From NCBI GenBank assembly GCA_964430105.1, contig CAYSEF010000002.1:1-64000 (forward strand): 64,000 bases of DNA. The letters run 5' to 3'. This DNA comes from UMGS1696 sp964430105 (GTDB lineage Bacteria > Bacillota > Clostridia > Oscillospirales > CAG-272). Numbering within the stretch: the first letter of the stretch is position 1; each line of letters starts with the position of its first letter. Shown here one piece after another: positions 42,948 through 50,775 of this stretch. The notes beneath the pieces are model-generated. The model saw only the letters and a program-made list of their open reading frames with translations. It was not told where the DNA came from and made no database searches. The translations under genes were made by a program, and so were the position numbers.

Positions 42948-44291
42948 TTGAAATCAGTTTGGTCACCGCTTCTTTTACAGGTAATTCTTATCGCATTGAA
43001 CGCAATTTTCGCCTGTGCAGAGATTGCAGTTCTTTCTGTAAATGAAGCAAAAATATCAAAGCTCGAAGAAGCGGGCAACAAAAAAGCTAAAAAACTACGA
43101 AAACTTACTGAGCACCCCTCAAAGTTCCTTTCTACAATTCAGGTTGCTATCACCTTGTCCGGATTTCTCGGCTCGGCGTTCGCAGCTGACAACTTCGCTG
43201 TACGCCTTGTTGATTGGGTAGTCGGTATGGGTCTTAATGTTGACAGAAATCTTCTCCAAAGCATTGCAGTCATCATTATAACACTCGTTCTCTCCTACTT
43301 TACTCTTATCCTGGGCGAGCTGGTTCCTAAGCGTATCGCAATGAAGAAAAGCGAAACTATCGCTCTTGCACTTGCACCAATGCTCAGCGCAGTAGCAAAG
43401 GTTTTTACACCTATCGTATGGTTCCTTTCTCTTTCTACAAACGGTGTTCTCCGTCTTATCGGAATTGACCCCAACGAAGAAGATGAAAATGTCAGCGAGG
43501 AAGAAATTCGTCTGCTCACAGATGAAGCAGGTGAAAAGGGTGTTATCGATGAACAGGAGCAGGAAATCATTCAGAACGTATTTGAATTCGATGATCTTAC
43601 TGTGAGCGAATTTGCTACGCATCGTACAGATATTTCTGTTCTCTGGCTTGAGGAAGACAATGAAGCATGGAAAAAGACTATACTCGAAACCAGTCATTCG
43701 TACTATCCGATATGCAGTGATACCATCGACAATGTTGTTGGTGTGCTTTCAATGAAGAATTACTTCCGCTTACATAATTCCGACAGAGATACTCTCATGA
43801 AGGAAGCTGTAAAGCCTGCACATTTCGTATCGGAAGGCACTCATGCGGACGTTCTTTTCAAGCAGATGAAGTCTTCACACAATCATTTTGCAGTTGTTCT
43901 CGATGAATACGGCGGAATGGCAGGTATTGTAACAATGAATGACCTTCTTGAACAGCTTGTCGGCGATTTCAACGGTGAACCTGAAAAAATCGAAGAAGCA
44001 GATATCCGCAATATCTCGGAGGATACATGGGAAATCAAGGGAACTGCCGCACTCAGCGATGTCGGTAAGGAGCTTGGACTCGACATGGAAGAGCTTGATC
44101 ACGACACTATGGGCGGTTATGTATTCTCAAATTACGGCATGATTCCGGATGATGGCAGCGAATTTGAAATAGAACTTCCCCGTTTGCACATTCATGTTAC
44201 TGAGATCAAGGATCACAGAATCGTGAAAATGACAGTAACTAAGCTCGCTGTAGAGGACGAAGCTGAAGCTGACAACGGAAACGAAGATTAA
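42948..44291 (+). CDS. CNNM/CorC (HlyC) family transporter
   Basis: A 447-residue membrane protein. An N-terminal CNNM/DUF21 domain has about three to four helices (VILIALNAIFACAEIAVLSVN; FLSTIQVAITLSGFLGSAFAA; LVLSYFTLILGELVPKRIAM). Two CBS domains span about 205-335 (DISVLWLEEDN, YYPICSDTIDNVVGVLSMKNY, VVLDEYGGMAGIVTMNDLLEQLVG). A C-terminal CorC_HlyC domain spans about 350-430 (WEIKGTAALSDVGKELG, GGYVFSNYGMIP). Bacterial members export Mg or Co or are linked to Mg homeostasis. The start codon is TTG at 42948, with CGGAGGA placed just right. It is preceded by a leader with a terminator. Confidence 0.92.
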   Translation: MKSVWSPLLLQVILIALNAIFACAEIAVLSVNEAKISKLEEAGNKKAKKLRKLTEHPSKFLSTIQVAITLSGFLGSAFAADNFAVRLVDWVVGMGLNVDRNLLQSIAVIIITLVLSYFTLILGELVPKRIAMKKSETIALALAPMLSAVAKVFTPIVWFLSLSTNGVLRLIGIDPNEEDENVSEEEIRLLTDEAGEKGVIDEQEQEIIQNVFEFDDLTVSEFATHRTDISVLWLEEDNEAWKKTILETSHSYYPICSDTIDNVVGVLSMKNYFRLHNSDRDTLMKEAVKPAHFVSEGTHADVLFKQMKSSHNHFAVVLDEYGGMAGIVTMNDLLEQLVGDFNGEPEKIEEADIRNISEDTWEIKGTAALSDVGKELGLDMEELDHDTMGGYVFSNYGMIPDDGSEFEIELPRLHIHVTEIKDHRIVKMTVTKLAVEDEAEADNGNED

Positions 44292-44315
44292 CTAAAAATT
44301 CAATATTTCACACCT

Positions 44316-44364
44316 GGCGTATCGCATTTGCATTTGATAATGTAATTTGCGATACGCCTTTTTT
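44316..44364 (+). terminator. Terminator of the CNNM gene
   Basis: GGCGTATCGCA pairs with TTGCGATACGCC across an A/T loop, followed by TTTTTT (44359-44364). Confidence 0.92.
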
Positions 44365-44401
44365 CAGCCTCAAATTTGTACCCTAATTATGTGCAAAACG
44401 A

Positions 44402-44430
44402 TTGACAGAAGCTGAAAAAGATGTTATAAT
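44402..44430 (+). promoter_or_regulatory. Consensus promoter of the Shango-like operon
   Basis: TTGACA (44402-44407), 17-bp spacer, TATAAT (44425-44430), both perfect, 50 bp before the ATG at 44480. A TTG that could be read as an earlier start of the same frame is in fact the -35 box. Confidence 0.92.
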
Positions 44431-44479
44431 GATGTATTACGAACTAATGTTTGTTTTTGTCAAAAAAGAGGTACACGGC

Positions 44480-46567
44480 ATGAGCAATAATCACAAAAAC
44501 AAGTCAGAAGAATACAACATTGAGCTGAATAAAACAGTCGAGGATATACTCATTAAGGTAAATGAAGTCCTCAACGATGCTCAAAAGAACAACAATACCG
44601 AAATCGATGTTTCTCTTAATCTCGAGCTTGATACACTCACGCCCACAGAACGCTCCGTTTCAGAATCAACACCTGCTCCCGTGAGAGGTGACGACAATTT
44701 TTGGGATCTCGGAAAACCAAAGCCCCGTGTATATGCACAGCCGAAATTCTCCGCCGATTCATTGAGTGTGACGGAAATTCACGACACTTCCGATATCGAG
44801 AGCAAGTCAAATTCGTCGGATTCTGAGCAAAACAGCACAAACACAGCTAAAGCTGAGAAAATACTCCCTCGTGAGGCGTATGATTTTCGTGACAAAGAAG
44901 CTGCACGTCGTCCTGCTGACAATATTCACAGTGTCGGATCATCAGGAAAGGTCGTCAACACAATAAACGGCCCACGTTCTGTTCCGGATTCTGCAAATAG
45001 AATCGTCACAAGCTCATACCGTCGCAAGCCTCCTATAAATAAAAACCCCTTAAACGCACGAAAGCCTGCCGAAACTGTTAAGTCTTACCGTCCAGACGGT
45101 ATTCTCATACGAGAAGTTATCGTTCGTACTTGGGAAACCGATATGGAATTCTATGGAAGATTTGCTTCGGATGCACTGATAAGTCATCGTGCATCATCGA
45201 AAATTCCTATCACAGCAGAGCCGGAGCCTGTGCCGTATTTCTCATATGTCCCGCAATACGCACACATGAACCATTCTCAGCTCGAATACTATCGCTGGGT
45301 TCGTGAATGTATAAGAAACGGTAAGTATCCCCCCTGCGACCTGTCCTATATTCAGCTGTATATATTTGAAATAATCAATCTTCCGGGTGAAATTCTCCCA
45401 AATGACGGTGCTAATCTTTTAGCCTCAATATGGCTTCATTACCGCAAACAGCACCCTCGCCTTGACGGATATCTCTGCGAATGGTTTGCTGATTATTGTC
45501 TTATCGGAGGATGCAATATACCATCTGAGCTTAGCTCAATACTGTACGAAATCGTTCCCAAGGCACAGTTCAAGGAATTTTACCTCAACAATTTGTCTGA
45601 CAGCGGAAACGATCTCGGAAAAACTGTACTTGAAGTTTCATCCGACTACGACTATCGCAAAAGCCGTTATTACGCCGACAACAAGGATGCCTATGAAAAA
45701 TATATTCCATCAGCTGTAACCGCTGTTTTGAACGATAGCTGTAAGCATAACCGTGGTATTTTTTCACTCGACAGAACCTATCGCATGACAAGAGACAGCT
45801 ACTGTGGTGCTATAGTTTCATCAGGAATAAAACGTCGTATCGATATCGAATTTCTATCCTTTACAAGACGTGCAAACACTCGTCAAGCAGTAACAGCTAT
45901 TGCAAAATACACTGAAAACAAGCTTCGTGCAGTACTCGGAATTAAAGCAAAGCTTGGTGTAGACAATATAGACCCGATAGATTCCGCACTGCTCGACAAA
46001 TTCTTTGAGCCACTCATTCCAGTAAAGCAGAAAAAAACTAAGGATGAGCTGTATATGCCTGCCGATTACATGAAAAACTACGAATCAGAGGATTCCGGCT
46101 TTGATTTTGCGACAGCTCAGGCAATAGAAGCTCAGTCGTGGATGAACACAGGCAGACTTACGGGTGACGAAACAATGCTCTCGGAAAGCTCCGAACCTGT
46201 AGCGGAATATATTCCCGATGAAGAACCGGTGATAGATGGCGAAATATCCGCAGATGTCGAAGCACTTGACTGCACAGAAAATGCTGTAAATGGCGAAAGT
46301 GTTGACGATAAAAGCGTAGACGATGCAACGAAAAAAGACGATGCAAACACAGATGAATTTCTAAAAGAAGCACTTCAAGCGTCACTGATAGGCAACTTCA
46401 GAGCATTCTGCCGTTCGCATGAGGTGCATGAGGGTGATATAGCTGACCGTATAAACACTATCTTCCTTGATGAGGATGAGCTTGGAGATGTTGTACTCGA
46501 AAATACGGGCAGTGGATTTGAACTTATAGAAGATTACAGAGAGGATGTTGAAAATTGGCTGTCATAA
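44480..46567 (+). CDS. sngA: TerB-N/TerB-C domain protein, Shango SngA-like
   Basis: A 695-residue protein. The first 200 residues are polar and low in structure (many Ser/Asn/Glu). A TerB-N domain follows (about 215-400): VPYFSYVPQYAHMNHSQLEYYRWVRECIRNGKYPPCDLSYIQLYIFEIIN is diagnostic (key parts: YRWVRECIRNG, DLSYIQLYIFEIIN). A middle region leads to an acidic stretch (about 560-630) and a short TerB-C-like end (FRAFCRSHEVHEGDIADRIN). TerB domains occur in phage-defence and stress operons. The start at 44480 follows AAGAGGT and lies downstream of the promoter. It overlaps the next gene by 13 bases. With the DUF2791 ATPase and the helicase it gives the three-gene architecture reported for Shango anti-phage systems; gene names follow that system by analogy. 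Confidence 0.8.
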   Translation: MSNNHKNKSEEYNIELNKTVEDILIKVNEVLNDAQKNNNTEIDVSLNLELDTLTPTERSVSESTPAPVRGDDNFWDLGKPKPRVYAQPKFSADSLSVTEIHDTSDIESKSNSSDSEQNSTNTAKAEKILPREAYDFRDKEAARRPADNIHSVGSSGKVVNTINGPRSVPDSANRIVTSSYRRKPPINKNPLNARKPAETVKSYRPDGILIREVIVRTWETDMEFYGRFASDALISHRASSKIPITAEPEPVPYFSYVPQYAHMNHSQLEYYRWVRECIRNGKYPPCDLSYIQLYIFEIINLPGEILPNDGANLLASIWLHYRKQHPRLDGYLCEWFADYCLIGGCNIPSELSSILYEIVPKAQFKEFYLNNLSDSGNDLGKTVLEVSSDYDYRKSRYYADNKDAYEKYIPSAVTAVLNDSCKHNRGIFSLDRTYRMTRDSYCGAIVSSGIKRRIDIEFLSFTRRANTRQAVTAIAKYTENKLRAVLGIKAKLGVDNIDPIDSALLDKFFEPLIPVKQKKTKDELYMPADYMKNYESEDSGFDFATAQAIEAQSWMNTGRLTGDETMLSESSEPVAEYIPDEEPVIDGEISADVEALDCTENAVNGESVDDKSVDDATKKDDANTDEFLKEALQASLIGNFRAFCRSHEVHEGDIADRINTIFLDEDELGDVVLENTGSGFELIEDYREDVENWLS

Positions 46568-47979
46568 ATAATGCTGTAACAAAGGTTCCGCGCAGAATAC
46601 TTGGCACACTTCTGTCGTCGATGTCAGCCGGAGTCGTTCCGAGAGTAGGCGCACCTTATATCGCAATAGGTCGTACTGAGGAGATCGAAGCACTTGTCAA
46701 CGCACTCGACCGTGTTGCAGATGGCGAAGGCTCTACAAAATTCATCATCGGACGCTACGGTTCGGGTAAAAGCTTCCTGATTCAGCTATCTCGTGGATAT
46801 GCGCTTGACAAGGGCTTTATTACCGCTGACTGTGACCTATCTCCCGAAAGAAAATTATCCGGAAACGGAAACAGCGGACTCGCAACTTATCGTGAGCTGA
46901 TGAAAAATATTGCCTGCAAATCATCACCGGATGGCGGTGCACTTCCTGTTATACTCGGAAAATGGTTCACTAATATCGGAAGTGAGCTTGAAGCGGAAGG
47001 AATTGCCTCGTCAAGCGAAAAATATACCGTCGAATTCGGCCATCGCATTATGAAAAATCTGCGTGAGCTTGAAGCTGATGTCGGTGGGTTTGATTTTGCT
47101 TCAGTCCTGCGTGAATACTACTACGGTTGGCGTGACGATGATGATATGAAGCAATCAGCTTGCCTGAAATGGCTCCGTGGAGAATACAACACACGCACAG
47201 AAGCTCGTCAGGCAACAGGAATACGCTCGCTGTCTGTTATAAACGACGATAACTGGTACGATTACCTCAAGCTTATAACAGCCTTTGTTCGACTTGTAGG
47301 CTATTCCGGACTTTGCGTTTACATTGATGAATGTGTAAATCTTTACAAAATACCGAACAGAATATCGCGTGAAAATAATTACGAAAAAATACTTGCCATG
47401 TTCAACGACACAATGCAGGGACGTGCTCCCGGAATGATGATCGTTTTTGGCGGTACTCCACAGTTTCTCGAAGACAGCAGACGTGGGCTTTACAGCTATG
47501 AAGCTTTGCGAAGTCGTTTAGCTGACGGTCGTTTCGGCGGAGGAGAGCTTCGTTCACTGATGCAACCCGTAATAAGACTTCGCAGACTTTCCGACAGTGA
47601 GCTGTATGCACTTGTAATTCGTCTTGCGTCACTGCACGGTGAATATCACAAATGGCAGCCTCGTGTAACGGAAGAAAATATGCGTGACTTTCTCATGGGT
47701 TCTCTCTCCCGTGAAGGTGCCGATTCAATGATAACTCCCCGTGAGGTAATACGAGATTTCGTAACGCTTCTCGATTTGCTATATACAAACACAGATAAAT
47801 CCTTTGAGGATATTGTCGGCGCAGTACAGCGAACAAGTGTTTCAAGAGATATCGATGATGCAGATGATGACACGAGCATGACGATAGCCACAGCCCAGGC
47901 GAACACTTCTGCAAATGCTAATTCTGCCAACACAACTCCGACTAAACCGAAAATTACTCTTGACGATATCGAGTTTTAA
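46555..47979 (+). CDS. sngB: DUF2791 (BrxD-like) P-loop ATPase, Shango SngB-like
   Basis: A 474-residue AAA+-type ATPase. IAIGRTEEIEALVNALDRV precedes Walker A GRYGSGKSF (66-74); Walker B-like GLCVYIDECVNLYKI lies near 257-271; a sensor-like region is IVFGGTPQFLEDSRRGLYSYEALRSRL (in part: GGTPQFLED). RxRRLSDSELYAL and a C-terminal helical region follow. It matches DUF2791, the family of BREX BrxD. The last 45 residues are a Thr/Asn/Asp tail. The start is TTG at 46555 with AGAGAGG nine bases upstream, inside the end of sngA, so the genes are coupled. There is no brxC, pglX or pglZ nearby, so this is not a full BREX system. Confidence 0.82.
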   Translation: MAVINNAVTKVPRRILGTLLSSMSAGVVPRVGAPYIAIGRTEEIEALVNALDRVADGEGSTKFIIGRYGSGKSFLIQLSRGYALDKGFITADCDLSPERKLSGNGNSGLATYRELMKNIACKSSPDGGALPVILGKWFTNIGSELEAEGIASSSEKYTVEFGHRIMKNLRELEADVGGFDFASVLREYYYGWRDDDDMKQSACLKWLRGEYNTRTEARQATGIRSLSVINDDNWYDYLKLITAFVRLVGYSGLCVYIDECVNLYKIPNRISRENNYEKILAMFNDTMQGRAPGMMIVFGGTPQFLEDSRRGLYSYEALRSRLADGRFGGGELRSLMQPVIRLRRLSDSELYALVIRLASLHGEYHKWQPRVTEENMRDFLMGSLSREGADSMITPREVIRDFVTLLDLLYTNTDKSFEDIVGAVQRTSVSRDIDDADDDTSMTIATAQANTSANANSANTTPTKPKITLDDIEF

Positions 47980-48037
47980 TTCAACAATGCACAGCTTTGA
48001 TTGTGCCTAAATTTTAATTTTCACAATGGAGGCTCCA

Positions 48038-50254
48038 ATGTCCGTATTCGACAAATATTCCCCTTTCATTCGTGAATATATCTATTCCCACGGCTGGGAC
48101 TCACTTTCTCCCGTACAGGTTGCGGCCGCTGAGATACTTTTTTCATCTGACTGCAACCTTCTTCTGCCTTCTCAAACTGCATCAGGCAAAACAGAAGCCG
48201 CTTTTTTCCCGATACTCTCCGAATTTTACGATGATATGCCAAATTCCTTCGGTGCTATCTATATAGCTCCGCTGAAATCGCTTATCAATGACCAGTTCGG
48301 GCGAATATCTGAGCTTTGTGACGAAACCGGTATACCTGTCTATCATTGGCACGGTGATGTGGCAGCCTCACACAAGCAGAAGGCTCTTAAAAATCCACGC
48401 GGAATTTTACAAATCACGCCGGAATCGCTTGAAGCTATGCTTATCACACGTTCGTCAGACCTCATTCGACTTTTCGGTGATCTAAGATATGTAGTTATCG
48501 ATGAAATTCACACGCTCACGGGAGTTGACAGAGGAAATCAAATAATCTGTCAGCTCAGCAGACTTCGTGAAAAAACAGGTGTATCTCCAAGACGAATCGG
48601 GCTTTCCGCAACTCTCGGTGATATGGAAAGAGCAGCGTCATGGCTCGGTGCAGGAAGCGGTCGAGATACAAAAATTCCTGCTATTCCTCCGTCAAAGGTA
48701 AAATGGCGACTCGGAATGGAGCATTTCTACATCGTCGATAAGGATGTAGCAGAATCCATGACACCCGAAAACAACCGTCGTGAGGAGCATATTTCCCTCG
48801 ACAAAGGATACGAATATATCTACGATGCCACAAAAGGCAAAAAAGCTATTGTTTTTTCAAATTCACGAGAAGAAACGGAATACATCTGCGCTACTCTGCG
48901 AGAAATTGCGACATACAGAGGTGAGCCTGACGTTTTCCTGATACATCACGGATTTCTTTCGGCAAGCATACGAGAAGAAGCTGAGCTGAAAATGAAGGAT
49001 GATGACATTAAAGCTGTAGCCTGTGCAACCGTTACAATGGAGCTTGGCATAGATATAGGACGGCTTGAGCGTGTGATACAGCAAGGCTCACCCAATACAG
49101 TATCGTCATTCCTGCAAAGGCTCGGCAGATCCGGCAGACGTGGTGATCCGCCTGAAATGATGATGGTATTCCGTGAAGAAAATGCACTTCCGAATACTCC
49201 CCTTCCACAGCTAATACCGTGGGAACTGCTGAAGGCTATTGCTATTGTACAGCTTTATATTGAGGAACGCTTTATAGAGCCACCTATGCTTCGTCGCTGT
49301 CCGTTCTCACTTCTTTTTCAGCAGACCTTATCTGTAGTTGCCTCATCCGGTGCTATAACCGCAAAAGAGCTTGCTCAAAAGATTCTCTCACTCCCTCCGT
49401 TTGCATATATCGAAGAAAACGACTACAAAACGCTCCTTCTTTCTATGATAAACAACGACTGGCTCGAATTAACTGACGAACGTGAGATTATCGTAGGTCT
49501 GCGTGGCGAACGTCTTGTAAATTCGTTCAAATTCTATGCTGTATTCAAGGACAGCGAGGATTACACGGTTCGCTGTGAATCTGATGAGATAGGCGTTATA
49601 ACGACTCCACCTCCGGTAGGTGACAGATTCGCACTTGCAGGTCGAGTTTGGGAAGTAGAGGAGCTTGATATTCCACGACATCTTATATATGTAAAAGCAG
49701 TTCAGGGCAAAATGGAAATATCGTGGCCCGGTGACTATGGCGAGGTTCACACTCGAATACTTGAAAGAATGCGTCAGGTACTCTGTGAAGATACGGAATA
49801 TCCATACCTCCGTGAAGGGGCACTTCAAAGGCTGAGAGTAGCTCGTGCAGTCGCTCGAAATACCGGTCTTTGCAATTCATGTATACTTCCACTCGGCGGA
49901 TACACATGGGCATTGTTCCCGTGGCTCGGTACACGCAGTTTCAGAACCTTACGCAGATATCTCGTAAGAAATGCAGGCAAATTCAAGCTTACCGGCATGG
50001 ATTTTGAAGGTTGCTATTATATGACCTTCAAGCTTGAGGGCGGTCGTGGTGATGATCTAATGAAAATGATAGCAGAAAAGATCGGCAATGAAGGAATTGA
50101 TCTCGACTCACTCATAAATCCAAACGAAACCCCTGTTTTTGACAAATACGACGAATTTATCCCAAGTGAACTTTTACAAAAGGCATATCGTGAGGATAAA
50201 CTGCGCTCTGATGAAATTCTGAATCGGCTTGAAAATTACGGCTTTAAGCTGTAA
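48038..50254 (+). CDS. sngC: DEAD/DEAH helicase, Lhr/BrxHI-like, Shango SngC-like
   Basis: A 738-residue SF2 helicase. Motifs: Q-like GWDSLSPVQ (19-27), Walker A SQTASGKTEA (45-54), Ia APLKSLINDQ, II VIDEIHT (DEIH box), III LSATLGD, IV KAIVFSNSREETE, V TMELGIDIG, VI RLGRSGRRGD. The post-helicase region (about 370-738) resembles Lhr-type winged-helix and beta extensions. Its relatives include BrxHI of BREX. The start at 48038 follows GGAGG; an ATG at 48026 overlaps that site. It lies 58 bp after the ATPase gene. As part of a defence operon it probably acts on invading DNA, by inference. Confidence 0.88.
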   Translation: MSVFDKYSPFIREYIYSHGWDSLSPVQVAAAEILFSSDCNLLLPSQTASGKTEAAFFPILSEFYDDMPNSFGAIYIAPLKSLINDQFGRISELCDETGIPVYHWHGDVAASHKQKALKNPRGILQITPESLEAMLITRSSDLIRLFGDLRYVVIDEIHTLTGVDRGNQIICQLSRLREKTGVSPRRIGLSATLGDMERAASWLGAGSGRDTKIPAIPPSKVKWRLGMEHFYIVDKDVAESMTPENNRREEHISLDKGYEYIYDATKGKKAIVFSNSREETEYICATLREIATYRGEPDVFLIHHGFLSASIREEAELKMKDDDIKAVACATVTMELGIDIGRLERVIQQGSPNTVSSFLQRLGRSGRRGDPPEMMMVFREENALPNTPLPQLIPWELLKAIAIVQLYIEERFIEPPMLRRCPFSLLFQQTLSVVASSGAITAKELAQKILSLPPFAYIEENDYKTLLLSMINNDWLELTDEREIIVGLRGERLVNSFKFYAVFKDSEDYTVRCESDEIGVITTPPPVGDRFALAGRVWEVEELDIPRHLIYVKAVQGKMEISWPGDYGEVHTRILERMRQVLCEDTEYPYLREGALQRLRVARAVARNTGLCNSCILPLGGYTWALFPWLGTRSFRTLRRYLVRNAGKFKLTGMDFEGCYYMTFKLEGGRGDDLMKMIAEKIGNEGIDLDSLINPNETPVFDKYDEFIPSELLQKAYREDKLRSDEILNRLENYGFKL

Positions 50255-50263
50255 GCCATGGAA

Positions 50264-50775
50264 AAACATATTCAGCCACACTATTTTTAATATTACATCT
50301 CCCAAAAGGAGTTTATTATGCCTGATTATATCTCTATACGCGGTGCGCGTATGAATAACCTAAAAAATATTTCTATAGACATACCGCGTGATAAGCTTGT
50401 GGTTTTTACAGGTCTCTCCGGTTCGGGAAAATCCTCTCTTGCTTTCGACACAATATATGCAGAAGGTCATCGACGCTTTGTTGAATCACTCTCGTCCTAT
50501 GCTCGTATGTTTATCGGTCAAACATATTCAGCCACACTATTTTTAATATTACATCTCCCAAAAGGAGTTTATTATGCCTGATTATATCTCTATACGCGGT
50601 GCGCGTATGAATAACCTAAAAAATATTTCTATAGACATACCGCGTGATAAGCTTGTGGTTTTTACAGGTCTCTCCGGTTCGGGAAAATCCTCTCTTGCTT
50701 TCGACACAATATATGCAGAAGGTCATCGACGCTTTGTTGAATCACTCTCGTCCTATGCTCGTATGTTTATCGGTC
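50264..50775 (+). repeat. Exact 256-bp tandem duplication covering the uvrA 5' end
   Basis: Bases 50264-50519 and 50520-50775 are identical as far as I can read. Each unit holds the uvrA leader, the ribosome site AAAAGGAG, the ATG and the first 67 codons including Walker A. The second copy continues into the complete gene. Identity without any drift implies a very recent event or an assembly error. Confidence 0.93.
50318..50581 (+). pseudogene. Truncated duplicate of the uvrA 5' end
   Basis: An 87-codon frame. The first 68 residues are identical to UvrA, including GLSGSGKSSLAFDTIYAEG in part and the FVESLSSYARMFIGQ end. It then runs out of frame through the second copy's leader for 19 residues (TYSATLFLILHLPKG...) and stops at TGA 50579-50581. 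The stop overlaps the real uvrA start (ATG at 50574), so ribosomes finishing it could restart on uvrA. If made, the product would hold a bare Walker A loop without the rest of the ATPase and is unlikely to work. Confidence 0.9.

Noticed and set aside
44402..44479. An upstream TTG start for the TerB-domain gene
   Set aside because: The TTG is the first triplet of the -35 hexamer, so it would lie outside the transcript.
46555..50254. A BREX system
   Set aside because: The ATPase and helicase resemble BrxD and BrxHI, but BrxA, BrxB, BrxC, PglX, PglZ and BrxL are absent, and a TerB gene leads the operon.
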